Positions 1 to 9,913 of a stretch of DNA of 64,000 nucleotides are shown here, piece after piece. A model generated the notes under the pieces. It made no database searches and was not told where the DNA came from. It saw only the letters and a list, made by a program, of their open reading frames with translations. The stretch is from Marinomonas profundi. GTDB taxonomy: Bacteria > Pseudomonadota > Gammaproteobacteria > Pseudomonadales > Marinomonadaceae. Location of the stretch: the NCBI RefSeq assembly GCF_020694005.1, contig NZ_CP073013.1, forward strand, positions 3,110,578 to 3,174,577, given 5' to 3'. Each line of letters starts with the position of its first letter. Within the stretch, counting starts at the first letter, position 1. The position numbers and the translations under genes were made by a program.

Positions 1-713
1 GTGTTAATGCCTGTGCCAATTGCGGTACCGCCAAGGTTAACTTCACACAGTAAAGCGCACGCTTCACTGATGCGATCAATGTCTTCGCCAAGGGTAACGG
101 CAAAGGCATCAAACTCTTGGCCCAGTGTCATGGGAACGGCGTCTTGAAGTTGGGTGCGGCCCATTTTTACAATGTGCGCGAATTCACGGGCTTTGGCTTC
201 TAAGGCTTCTTTTAGTGATGCCAGGCTGGGGACAAAGTTATCGGCGGCAAACTGAATGCTCAAACATGCCGCTGTTGGGTAAGCGTCGTTAGTGGATTGC
301 GAGCGGTTTACGTCGTCGTTTGGGTGTAGGTATTTGTACTCGCCTTTTTCATGGCCTAATTTCATTAACGCAATGTTGGCAATGACTTCGTTGGCGTTCA
401 TGTTGGTGGAAGTGCCAGCACCGCCTTGAATCACATCGACAATGAATTGATCGTGATATTGACCTTGGATCAAATCTTGGCAGGCATAGACAATGGCATC
501 GGCTTTTTCGGTCGATAATAATGTCATTTCTTGGTTGGTGCGAGCGGCGGCCGCTTTTACCATTGCCAAGGCTTTGATTAATTCAGGAAAGTGTGAAATC
601 GGAACGCCAGTAATGGAAAAGTTCTGAGCCGCACGCAATGTTTGTATACCGTACAATGCGTCAGCGGGAACGTCCATATTGCCAAGTAAATCGTATTCAG
701 AGCGAGTATTCAT
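1..713 (-). CDS. aspA: Aspartate ammonia-lyase, N-terminal part (cut by window edge)
   Basis: The reverse-strand reading opens at an ATG at 711-713 behind an AAGGAAG ribosome site and stays open to the left edge, giving about 237 of the roughly 470 residues usual for the family. It belongs to the fumarase/aspartase superfamily and should convert L-aspartate to fumarate and ammonia in the cytoplasm. Visible motifs are TNMNANEVIAN, HPNDDVNRSQSTND, GRTQLQDAVPMTLGQEF and, at the edge, NLGGTAIGTGIN. The GSSxMPxKxN signature loop would lie beyond the edge. Aspartase is preferred over class II fumarase because of the start MNTRSEYDLLG and the DAVPMTLGQEF block; the superfamily is certain, the substrate rests on this partial sequence. 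It is divergent from the regulator at 942. Confidence 0.9.
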   Translation of the reverse strand, partial: MNTRSEYDLLGNMDVPADALYGIQTLRAAQNFSITGVPISHFPELIKALAMVKAAAARTNQEMTLLSTEKADAIVYACQDLIQGQYHDQFIVDVIQGGAGTSTNMNANEVIANIALMKLGHEKGEYKYLHPNDDVNRSQSTNDAYPTAACLSIQFAADNFVPSLASLKEALEAKAREFAHIVKMGRTQLQDAVPMTLGQEFDAFAVTLGEDIDRISEACALLCEVNLGGTAIGTGIN

Positions 714-834
714 GATGTTCTTCCTTAGGCCATGGTGAAACGGGCTTACGAGTGGTTGTTATTATTTGACTAAGGATCTTATTAAACGCCAAAAATACGG
801 GAAAAAAGAGTTCGTAAGAAGATGCTTTAATAGA

Positions 835-863
835 CTAGTTGATGCTTTTTAAGCGTCAACTAG
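835..863. promoter_or_regulatory. Inverted repeat upstream of HTH regulator (candidate operator)
   Basis: Two 13-base arms (835-847 and 851-863) pair around a 3-base loop, with one G-T pair at 843/855. The repeat sits in the 228-base divergent region between aspA and the helix-turn-helix gene at 942. No T-run follows on either strand, so a terminator is unlikely. A binding site for the adjacent regulator, or a hairpin in its leader RNA, are the two readings; neither is proven. The rest of 714-941 shows no other clear element. Confidence 0.4.
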
Positions 864-941
864 CATCATTTTGTGGTGTTTTTCGATGTGAGAATTGATT
901 ACACTGGCGTTTGGCTTATGGGTATAAAAAAGAGGCGGGGA

Positions 942-1757
942 ATGGGAAAAAACGTTGCGGTTAACTTGCGGTTATTGTGCAGTTACTACAAATCCGTGGC
1001 AGAAGTATGCCGCCGATTAAACATCAACCGAGCGCAATTCAATCGTTATCTTAATGGAACGACACTGCCGAGCAGTAGCACGCAACGCCGTATTGGCGAG
1101 TTTTTTGGTGTCGAGCCAGAAGAAATGTCGTTGCCGCATGCGCAATTTGTTAAGTTGGTGCAGGCGCGTCCCATTCGTCAGAGCGAGGAAGTGAAAAGCC
1201 TGACGCCTGAGCAGCAGCACTTCAATCAGTTGAATCAATCGGGCCAGCAAGGCTTGGCAAAATACGGCGGGTATTACTTTGAGTATTATCTTTCCATGGC
1301 GTGCCCTGGGCAGATTTTACGCACCTTGGTACATATCGAATCCCAAGGCGACAAAACCTATTATCAGCGCACGGAGCGGCTGAATCCACGTAACGCAAAA
1401 AAGTCTTTTCATGGGGTTTACAATGGCATAGTGCAGCTGTTGTCGGATCGATTGTTTTTGATTGATTATGAACGTCAGACGCACGTAGAAATGACGCAGA
1501 CCATTCTTTATCCTTCCTTTCAAAACCGTGTTGAACGATTAACGGGCTTGCGCCTTGGTGTCTCGGGAAGCGGTGAAAGAGCGCCTTGCTGTGCGCGGGT
1601 GGTGTATGAATATTTAGGTTCGAATATCAATAAGAAACGCGCGGTTGCTCAGTGCGGCTTGTATGATATCGACAGTGAACAGCTAGATGAGGGTATTTGC
1701 CAGTCAATCAAAAATGATATGAAAGAAGGTGACTGGCACTTTCGAGCAAGATTTTAA
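942..1757 (+). CDS. Helix-turn-helix (XRE-like) transcriptional regulator, unknown target
   Basis: A 271-residue protein with an N-terminal helix-turn-helix of XRE type over about residues 5-60 (SVAEVCRRLNINRAQFNRYL is the helix pair, followed by NGTTLPS and a second helical segment ending in FFGVEPEEM). The remaining 200 residues match no domain I recognise and look like a mixed alpha/beta sensor or effector part. The ATG at 942 is chosen because AGAGG lies six bases upstream and the protein then starts just before the HTH; earlier in-frame starts at 873 and 918 would add a short tail without a ribosome site. The gene is single, ends 8 bases from the convergent DUF2986 gene, and has a strong inverted repeat in its upstream region at 835-863. 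Confidence 0.75.
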   Translation: MGKNVAVNLRLLCSYYKSVAEVCRRLNINRAQFNRYLNGTTLPSSSTQRRIGEFFGVEPEEMSLPHAQFVKLVQARPIRQSEEVKSLTPEQQHFNQLNQSGQQGLAKYGGYYFEYYLSMACPGQILRTLVHIESQGDKTYYQRTERLNPRNAKKSFHGVYNGIVQLLSDRLFLIDYERQTHVEMTQTILYPSFQNRVERLTGLRLGVSGSGERAPCCARVVYEYLGSNINKKRAVAQCGLYDIDSEQLDEGICQSIKNDMKEGDWHFRARF

Positions 1758-1765
1758 GCGTCTTT

Positions 1766-1963
1766 TTAAGCGTTTTCTGTTGCGCTTGTTTGAGTCGCTT
1801 CTGTCTCAATATCCGTGTTTGGATTGGCCGCTGCTTCCGCTTCCATTTTCGCGCGCTCTGCTTTGGAAATGTATTTAGGCTTGGCTTTTTTAGGGTTCAC
1901 TTTCAAGTTGGCTTGCTTCATACGCTTGTCGTATATGTCTTTGATTTTTTTGCGGCGATTCAT
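1766..1963 (-). CDS. DUF2986 family small basic protein
   Basis: A 65-residue protein starting MNRRKKIKDIYDKRMKQ, with the KPKYISKAERAKMEAE block that I associate with the DUF2986 family of short, very basic gammaproteobacterial proteins of unknown function. The first half is rich in Lys and Arg, which suggests nucleic-acid contact, and the tail is acidic and low in complexity. The ATG at 1961-1963 is chosen over an upstream start at 2026 because the family begins with MNRRKKI; an AGGAA lies about 11 bases upstream, a little far. It converges with the regulator gene (8-base gap) and lies downstream of the tRNA-Leu terminator. Confidence 0.75.
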   Translation of the reverse strand: MNRRKKIKDIYDKRMKQANLKVNPKKAKPKYISKAERAKMEAEAAANPNTDIETEATQTSATENA

Positions 1964-2035
1964 GATTAATCTTGTTCCTAGTCGTCTTGTTGATTGCCCA
2001 AGAATGGCATTTAAGGAACATGGCATTCAAAGTAC

Positions 2036-2066
2036 AAAAAAAGCCCTGATCAACGATCAGGGCTTT
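2036..2066 (-). terminator. Rho-independent terminator of tRNA-Leu
   Basis: GCCCTGATC at 2043-2051 pairs with GATCAGGGC at 2055-2063 around a 3-base loop, with flanking A and T runs. Read on the minus strand the hairpin is followed by a run of seven T and lies 6 bases past the tRNA 3' end. Confidence 0.9.
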
Positions 2067-2071
2067 AATGT

Positions 2072-2156
2072 TGGTACCAGTAGGCGGACTCGAACCGCCA
2101 CACCCGAAGGCAACGGATTTTGAATCCGTCGTGTCTACCAATTCCACCACACTGGC
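2072..2156 (-). tRNA. tRNA-Leu (anticodon CAA)
   Basis: The reverse complement folds as an 85-base tRNA with CCA encoded. The acceptor arm pairs GCCAGTG with TACTGGT, the anticodon arm is ACGGA-TTCAAAA-TCCGT with anticodon CAA, a long variable arm (GTTGCCTTCGGGTGT region) marks a class II tRNA, and the T arm contains GGTTCGAGTCC. Anticodon CAA plus a long variable arm means leucine, reading UUG. It stands alone with its own promoter and terminator. An apparent 86-residue reading frame through it is an artefact of the tRNA sequence. Confidence 0.97.
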
Positions 2157-2175
2157 CTTGAAAAAGGTGAGGCGT

Positions 2176-2203
2176 ATTCTAGGGTATTTATAGAATAAGT
2201 CAA
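2176..2203 (-). promoter_or_regulatory. Sigma-70 promoter of tRNA-Leu
   Basis: On the minus strand TTGACT (2198-2203) and TAGAAT (2176-2181) are separated by 16 bases, about 20 bases before the mature tRNA 5' end. Both boxes are close to the sigma-70 consensus and a GC-containing discriminator follows, as is usual for stable RNA promoters. Confidence 0.7.
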
Positions 2204-2313
2204 CGGATGAAAAGGTTATTTTTTATCTTTTTAATATCTAGTGGCTTAGAAGTACCTTTTTGAGTCGTTTTTCGCTAGAATGCCGGGTCGTTTTTCTAGG
2301 TAGTTTTCTTTCC

Positions 2314-4526
<2,213 letters not shown>

Positions 4527-4596
4527 TAAACAAAATACGCGTTTTTTCATGTAGAGAAGGCGCAACAGTTTCATAAACCATTGGAGAGTTAACACC

Positions 4597-4923
4597 ATGA
4601 TCGCATTGATCTCACCAGCTTATGCCGAAGGCGGCGCAGCAGCAGATAGCGGTATTTTTAACCTAGTATTGCTTGCTGGCTTCGTTGTCATTTTTTACTT
4701 CCTTATGTGGCGCCCACAAGCGAAACGTGCAAAAGAGCATAAAAACTTGATTGCATCGTTGGCGAAAGGCACTGAAGTAGTCACTGGCGGTGGTGTTTTA
4801 GGCAAAGTGTCTAAAGTAGATGACAATTATGTGGTACTTGAAGTGTCTGAAGGCATTGAAATGAAATTTCAAAAATCTTCTGTTGCTGCGGTATTACCTA
4901 AAGGAACGTTAAAGTCAATTTAA
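4597..4923 (+). CDS. yajC: Sec translocon accessory protein YajC
   Basis: A 108-residue inner-membrane protein that associates with SecD and SecF. One hydrophobic segment at about residues 20-40 (IFNLVLLAGFVVIFYFLMWR) is followed by the family motif RPQAKRAKEHKNLIASLAKG and the GGVLGKVSKV beta-rich cytoplasmic tail. GGAGAG precedes the ATG by 8 bases. It lies 70 bases after tgt and 140 bases before secD. Confidence 0.95.
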   Translation: MIALISPAYAEGGAAADSGIFNLVLLAGFVVIFYFLMWRPQAKRAKEHKNLIASLAKGTEVVTGGGVLGKVSKVDDNYVVLEVSEGIEMKFQKSSVAAVLPKGTLKSI

Positions 4924-4932
4924 CCTTCTTGG

Positions 4933-4968
4933 AAAAGCGCCTTTTGGTTTTAATTCATGGGCGCTTTT
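4933..4968 (+). terminator. Possible weak terminator/attenuator between yajC and secD
   Basis: AAAAGCGCC (4933-4941) pairs with GGCGCTTTT (4960-4968) around an 18-base loop, followed by a broken pyrimidine tract. The loop is long and the T-run interrupted, so partial termination within the operon is more likely than a full stop. Confidence 0.4.
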
Positions 4969-4982
4969 CTTCTTCTTTATCG

Positions 4983-5030
4983 GTTTATTAATGCGTTGGT
5001 TTATTAATGCATTAGTTTATTAATACATCG
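4983..5030. repeat. Three tandem copies of a 16-base unit before secD
   Basis: GTTTATTAATGCGTTG, GTTTATTAATGCATTA and GTTTATTAATACATCG follow each other with an exact 16-base period. The array ends 33 bases before the secD start codon, in the yajC-secD leader. Slippage during replication would explain it; a regulatory role is not shown. Confidence 0.85.
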
Positions 5031-5063
5031 ATCTATTCAATTTTTAGGTGTAAAGGATTTTTC

Positions 5064-6914
5064 ATGCTTAACAAGTACCCCTTGTGGAAGTATTTGCTAA
5101 TTCTTCTTGTTTTGGCTTTGGGGCTACTTTATGCCTTCCCAAACCTTTATCCGGATGATCCAGCACTACAACTGTCTACCCAAAAAGCCACTGCTATTGT
5201 AGATGAGCAGTCATTGCAGAAAGTGAAGAATGCGCTTTCAGAAGCCAATATAGATTTAAAACAAGCAGAGTTAACCTCTGCTGGCGGTACCTTGCGCTTT
5301 AATAGTGGTGAGGACCAACTTGCTGCTAAGCCTATTGTGGCGGCAGCTCTGGGTGATGATTATGTGACGGCGCTTAATTTGGTTCCTACGACACCCGAAT
5401 GGTTGTCTTCTTTGGGGGCTGGGCCGGCGAAGTTGGGTCTTGATTTACGTGGCGGTGTGCACTTTTTGTTAGAAGTCGATACACCGGCGGCCTTGAAGCA
5501 AAAGCTTGAGGTGACATCTAGTGAGATGAAGGCGGCATTGCGTAGCGATCGGATACGTTATCGCAGCGTTGATATTGCGGATGGTGTGCTTTCTATTCGT
5601 TTTTTGCAGTCGTCTGATTTAGCGCTAGCAGAAACCTTGCTAGAAGACGATTTTTCTGAATATCGCTATGCGACGCGTCAAGAAGAGGGTGACTTCTTTT
5701 TAGATGTCAGCTTCACCGAGGCGTCTAAAAAAGAAATTGAAGTCTATGCCTTGCAGCAAAACTTAACCACGTTGCGAAATCGGGTGAATGAGTTGGGTGT
5801 GGCGGAGCCTTTGGTTCAGCGTCAAGGCAGTAATCGTATTGTGGTGGAGTTGCCAGGCGTGCAAGACACGGCGGCGGCAAAACGTATTATCGGTGCCACA
5901 GCGAACTTAGAATTTCATCTAGAAGCGGGTTTGGACGACAATGGTGCAGACATAGAAACGCTGACTTTTCGTGATGGCAGTGGCCGTACCGCGCGTTTAG
6001 AGCGTGACATTATTATTACTGGCGACAGTGTTTCTGATGCGAGTTCTTCTTTTGATGAAAATGGTCGTCCACAAGTAAACATTAGTTTAGACGGCAAGGG
6101 CGGCAAGCAGATGAGCAAAGTGACTCGTTCTGCGGTCGGTCGAAACATGGGGGTGGTGTTTATCGAGCATAAGTCTCGTAGTCGCTTTGTTGAAAAAGAC
6201 GGAAAACTAGAAGAAGTTCGTAGAAGTTACAGCGAAAAAGGCATTATTTCGTTGGCAACCATTCAAACAACACTAGGCAATTCATTTCGTATCACAGGGT
6301 TAGACAGTCCGCGTGAATCTTCTGAGTTGGCCTTGTTGCTGCGTGCAGGTGCGTTGGCCGCGCCAATTTACTTTGTTGAAGAACGTACTATTGGGCCTAG
6401 TTTAGGGGCGGAAAATATTAAGCTAGGCGTTAGTTCTGCGCAAATTGGCTTGCTGGTTGTGATGTTGTTCATGCTGGTTTACTACAAGGTATTTGGTATT
6501 TTTGCCAACGTTTCATTGGCGTTGAATATCATTCTTTTGATGGCGTGTATGTCTATGCTTGGGGCGACTCTGACGTTGCCGGGTATTGCTGGGATTGTGT
6601 TGACCATGGGGATGGCGGTGGACGCCAACGTGTTGATTTTCTCAAGGATTAGAGAAGAATTGGCCAGTGGTATGTCAAGTCAGCAGGCCATACATTCTGG
6701 CTTCAACCGCGCATTTACGACTATTTTTGATGCCAATATCACGACCTTGTTAGTGGCGGTGATTTTATTTGCCGTAGGCACAGGCCCTGTTAAAGGTTTC
6801 GCAGTGACCTTGTCATTGGGGATTCTTACGTCGATGTTTACGGCTATTATTGTTACCCGTGCGCAGGTTAACCTGGTGTATGGCGGTCGTAAAAACAAGA
6901 AACTGTATATTTAG
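5064..6914 (+). CDS. secD: Protein translocase subunit SecD
   Basis: A 616-residue inner-membrane protein (E. coli 615) that with SecF uses the proton gradient to help pull exported proteins through SecYEG. One membrane segment lies at about residues 8-27, then a large periplasmic region including LGLDLRGGVHFLLEVD near residue 124, and five more membrane segments from about 455 onward, with GMAVDANVLIFSRIREEL in the conserved RND-type core. AAGGA precedes the ATG. secF follows after 9 bases. Confidence 0.97.
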   Translation: MLNKYPLWKYLLILLVLALGLLYAFPNLYPDDPALQLSTQKATAIVDEQSLQKVKNALSEANIDLKQAELTSAGGTLRFNSGEDQLAAKPIVAAALGDDYVTALNLVPTTPEWLSSLGAGPAKLGLDLRGGVHFLLEVDTPAALKQKLEVTSSEMKAALRSDRIRYRSVDIADGVLSIRFLQSSDLALAETLLEDDFSEYRYATRQEEGDFFLDVSFTEASKKEIEVYALQQNLTTLRNRVNELGVAEPLVQRQGSNRIVVELPGVQDTAAAKRIIGATANLEFHLEAGLDDNGADIETLTFRDGSGRTARLERDIIITGDSVSDASSSFDENGRPQVNISLDGKGGKQMSKVTRSAVGRNMGVVFIEHKSRSRFVEKDGKLEEVRRSYSEKGIISLATIQTTLGNSFRITGLDSPRESSELALLLRAGALAAPIYFVEERTIGPSLGAENIKLGVSSAQIGLLVVMLFMLVYYKVFGIFANVSLALNIILLMACMSMLGATLTLPGIAGIVLTMGMAVDANVLIFSRIREELASGMSSQQAIHSGFNRAFTTIFDANITTLLVAVILFAVGTGPVKGFAVTLSLGILTSMFTAIIVTRAQVNLVYGGRKNKKLYI

Positions 6915-6923
6915 GAGAGCGCC

Positions 6924-7838
6924 ATGAAAGTGACAACTATTCCATTTATGGCACTGCGTAAAATCGTAGCTGCTTTTTCGATTGCGCTGATTCTTATTTC
7001 GCTCGGTGCCTTGGCGACAAAAGGCTTGCAGTTTGGCCTAGACTTTACAGGCGGTACTTTAATCGAGGTGGCTTATAAAGAAGCGCCAAAGTTAGAGGAT
7101 GTTCGTGAGTTGCTGGGTGAAAATGGCTACTCTGATGTGGTTGTGCAGAACTTTGGTTCGACAACGGATGTGGTGGTGCGTATGGCAAATGCTTATACGC
7201 CAACCTTGGGTGATGAGGTGCTATCAACACTTCAAAATCAAGGCTCAAATGAGATAACGCTCCAGCGCTCGGAGTTTGTGGGCGCTCAGGTGGGTGATGA
7301 GTTACGCGAACAGGGTGGTTTGGGCATGTTGCTTGCCTTGGCTATCGTGATGATTTACGTGGCGGTGCGTTTTCAGTTTAAATTCTCTGTGGCGTCGGTA
7401 GTGGCTTTGGTTCATGACGTTATTATTACGTTGGGCTTCTTTTCTCTTTTTGAGGTGGAGTTTGATCTGACGGTGCTGGCGGCGCTGTTGGCAGTAGTAG
7501 GTTATTCTATTAATGATACGATCGTGGTATTTGATCGTATTCGTGAAAACTTTCGTATCATGCGCGATACCACGCCTTATGATTTGGTGAATGAATCCAT
7601 TAATCAGACATTGGGCCGTACCTTGATTACGTCGATGACGACCTTGTTTACGCTGATTGTTTTGTTTTTTGCCGGTGGCGAAGCCATTCATAATTTCTCC
7701 ATGGCCTTGCTAGTGGGGATTATTATCGGGACCTACTCTTCCATCTTCGTGGCAGCCAATTTGTTGCTGGCGATGGATGTGAAGCGAGAGGATTTGATTC
7801 CAGCGCCAAAAGAAGAGTTAGAAGACGATTTGCCATAG
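6924..7838 (+). CDS. secF: Protein translocase subunit SecF
   Basis: A 304-residue inner-membrane partner of SecD. The N-terminal membrane segment (about 15-32) is followed by GLQFGLDFTGGTLIEV, a short periplasmic domain, and five C-terminal membrane segments carrying VVGYSINDTIVVFDRIREN. AGGAGAG lies just before the ATG. A strong terminator at 7863 closes the operon. Confidence 0.97.
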   Translation: MKVTTIPFMALRKIVAAFSIALILISLGALATKGLQFGLDFTGGTLIEVAYKEAPKLEDVRELLGENGYSDVVVQNFGSTTDVVVRMANAYTPTLGDEVLSTLQNQGSNEITLQRSEFVGAQVGDELREQGGLGMLLALAIVMIYVAVRFQFKFSVASVVALVHDVIITLGFFSLFEVEFDLTVLAALLAVVGYSINDTIVVFDRIRENFRIMRDTTPYDLVNESINQTLGRTLITSMTTLFTLIVLFFAGGEAIHNFSMALLVGIIIGTYSSIFVAANLLLAMDVKREDLIPAPKEELEDDLP

Positions 7839-7862
7839 CGTATTTTGTGCTCGTTGTTTATG

Positions 7863-7892
7863 AAAAAAGCCTGCAAAATTGCAGGCTTTTTT
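7863..7892 (+). terminator. Rho-independent terminator after secF
   Basis: A-run, GCCTGCA / TGCAGGC stem with a short A/T loop and a six-T run, 24 bases after secF. It closes the yajC-secDF transcript. Confidence 0.9.
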
Positions 7893-7965
7893 ATGTCATT
7901 TTGTGAAGAACTTTTTTATGGTTAGGGGGTTTTATTTGTCAGTGATTGAGGGGGGATTATCTAGG

Positions 7966-8955
7966 ATGCGTTTTTTATTACCGAGTGTGTTGTTTTGCTT
8001 AGCTAGTGCTCAGGTTAGTGGGTTTGATTTGAGCGCTATGGATAAAACGGCCCAAGATTTTCCTAATATTGAAACCGTGCAAATGGCGCATAAAGGCGAG
8101 GTTATTTGGTCGAAAGCCTATAACAAGGCAAATATTCGTGCCGTTGCCAATATTAAGTCGGCGTCAAAGTCTGTGATGTCTGCCATCGTTGGGATGGCGA
8201 TTGAGCGTGGCGTTGTGGAAGGTGTGGATCAGCCTATAGCGCCTTTGTTTATTGATCAGCTGCCCAATGATCCTGACCCCCGTTTAAGTCAAATTACCAT
8301 CGGCCATTTGTTGTCTATGCAGGCAGGGCTAGAGCGGGCATCAGGTCGCAATTATGGCCGTTGGGTAGTCAGTGATAATTGGGTGAAAACCGTGCTTGCT
8401 TGGCCATTTGTTGATGCGGTGGGAGGCGATATGCAGTATTCCACGGGCAATACGCATTTGCTGTCCGCTATTATTATGGCGCAAAGTGGTGAGCATACTT
8501 ATCGTCTGGCGAATAAATGGTTTCAAGGTTCTGGTGTGAAGATTGAAAGTTGGGAAACCGATCCGCAAGGCATTCCCATGGGGGGGAATCAAGTGGGCAT
8601 GACGCCAGCGTCATTATTGGCCTTTGGGGAACTTTATCGTCGCGGCGGTGTGACTGCGTCGGGTAAGCGCTTGTTATCTGAAAAATGGATTGAGGAAAGC
8701 TGGACGCCAAGAACGCAGTCTCGTTTTCATCAAGGGGAATACGGCTATGGCTGGTTTATTCAGTCTTTCGCTGGTGTAAAAGGCTATTATGGTTGGGGGT
8801 ATGGCGGACAAATGATTTACGTATTACCAGAGCTGGATTTAACGATTGCGATCACCTCTCAAGAACATCTTCCTTCCGGGCGCACGGGCTATCGAGATTT
8901 ACTGCATGACATGGTGAGTAGGGATGTTGTGCCTGTGATTAAGTCAGCTGGATGA
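7966..8955 (+). CDS. Serine hydrolase, beta-lactamase/class C PBP fold, exported
   Basis: A 329-residue protein of the beta-lactamase-related family. Residues 1-18 look like a signal peptide (MRFLLPSVLFCLASA), so it should act in the periplasm. The active-site Ser-x-x-Lys is SASK at 65-68, and the tyrosine motif is YSTGN at 158-162. The third motif, normally HxG or KTG, appears as GYGGQ near 278-282. Such proteins are peptidases or esterases acting on peptidoglycan-like or small ester/amide substrates; true beta-lactamase activity should not be assumed. The ATG at 7966 is chosen because it starts the signal peptide and follows GAGGGGGG; an in-frame start at 7879 would overlap the secF terminator. 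Confidence 0.85.
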   Translation: MRFLLPSVLFCLASAQVSGFDLSAMDKTAQDFPNIETVQMAHKGEVIWSKAYNKANIRAVANIKSASKSVMSAIVGMAIERGVVEGVDQPIAPLFIDQLPNDPDPRLSQITIGHLLSMQAGLERASGRNYGRWVVSDNWVKTVLAWPFVDAVGGDMQYSTGNTHLLSAIIMAQSGEHTYRLANKWFQGSGVKIESWETDPQGIPMGGNQVGMTPASLLAFGELYRRGGVTASGKRLLSEKWIEESWTPRTQSRFHQGEYGYGWFIQSFAGVKGYYGWGYGGQMIYVLPELDLTIAITSQEHLPSGRTGYRDLLHDMVSRDVVPVIKSAG

Positions 8956-8962
8956 TTTGTGT

Positions 8963-8997
8963 AATAAAAGCCTGCCTTTTTCGAGCAGGCTTTTATT
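8963..8997. terminator. Bidirectional terminator between hydrolase and psd
   Basis: AATAAAAGCCTGC (8963-8975) pairs with GCAGGCTTTTATT (8985-8997). The symmetric A and T arms serve the convergent genes on both sides. Confidence 0.88.
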
Positions 8998-9027
8998 GAG
9001 GCTCTGTTGTCCCGTCCTGAAATAGGT

Positions 9028-9888
9028 TTATTCTTGGGTCACTTTGCCAAAAGGCATGCCCATCTTCGTTGGGCTTTCTGCCTGTAGTGATGCTTCCCAG
9101 TTAACGGCGTTCTTGCCAAATAAGACAATGGCGGTTGAACCTAGTTTGAATCGGCCCATTTCTTCGCCTTTGTTAATTTCAATCTTGCTGAGCTCGCTGT
9201 AGTCCCAAGTGACGACATTTTTGTTGAACGGCGTGACTTGTCCTGCCCAGACGGTTTCTATGCTGGCGACAATCATGGCGCCTACCAGTATCACGGCCAT
9301 TGGGCCTGCTTCTGTGTCAAATAAGCAAACGGTGCGTTCATTGCGCGCAAAAACATTGGGGATTTGCTCTGCGGTGACTTTGTTGACAGAAAATAGCTTG
9401 CCTGGGATGTGGATCATTTTGGTTAATTTGCCAGTCAGTGGCATGTGCACGCGATGATAATCTTTAGGCGATAAATAAACGGTTGCGAAAGTGCCGCCTA
9501 AAAATTGATTGGATAGAGCCGCATCGCCACCCAGTAGGCTGGTCAGGCTGTAATGGTGGCCTTTGGCTTGAAATAATGTGCCGTGTTCAATGTGACCAAG
9601 TTGACTGATAGCGCCATCGGCTGGGCAGGCAATACTCTTGTCTTCGTCACAGATGGGGCGTAGTTCAGGGCGAATGGCGCGGGTGAAAAAATCATTAAAA
9701 TTGCGATAGGACAAGGGGTTGCTGTTTACCGCTTCGGACATGTCGACTTGGTATTTTTTGACAAATTGACCGATAAACGTGTTTTTCACCCAGCTGTTTT
9801 CGCATTCTGCTATTCGGCCGATGGCACGGGATAGGGTTTTTTGTGGTGTGATGTGTTGTGCAAAGGCAAAAATTTGATCTTTCGTCAC
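9028..9888 (-). CDS. psd: Phosphatidylserine decarboxylase proenzyme
   Basis: A 286-residue membrane-associated enzyme that makes phosphatidylethanolamine from phosphatidylserine. The proenzyme cuts itself at Gly250-Ser251 in the LGST motif (FKLGSTAIVLF), the new Ser becoming the pyruvoyl group. The conserved YHRVHMP histidines and DGAIS block are present. The start is GTG with AGGA eight bases upstream. It is 25 bases downstream of the HDOD gene and probably transcribed with it; Pseudomonas has the same neighbourhood of psd, motAB, rsgA and orn. Confidence 0.97.
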   Translation of the reverse strand: MTKDQIFAFAQHITPQKTLSRAIGRIAECENSWVKNTFIGQFVKKYQVDMSEAVNSNPLSYRNFNDFFTRAIRPELRPICDEDKSIACPADGAISQLGHIEHGTLFQAKGHHYSLTSLLGGDAALSNQFLGGTFATVYLSPKDYHRVHMPLTGKLTKMIHIPGKLFSVNKVTAEQIPNVFARNERTVCLFDTEAGPMAVILVGAMIVASIETVWAGQVTPFNKNVVTWDYSELSKIEINKGEEMGRFKLGSTAIVLFGKNAVNWEASLQAESPTKMGMPFGKVTQE

Positions 9889-9913
9889 GGTGTTTGTCCT
9901 GATGTTGATGAAT

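Noticed and set aside
1890-2150. 86-residue reading frame on the minus strand (MVELVDTTDSKSVAFG...)
   Set aside because: Its N-terminal part is the tRNA-Leu sequence read as protein, a well-known artefact; the rest crosses the terminator and DUF2986 gene.
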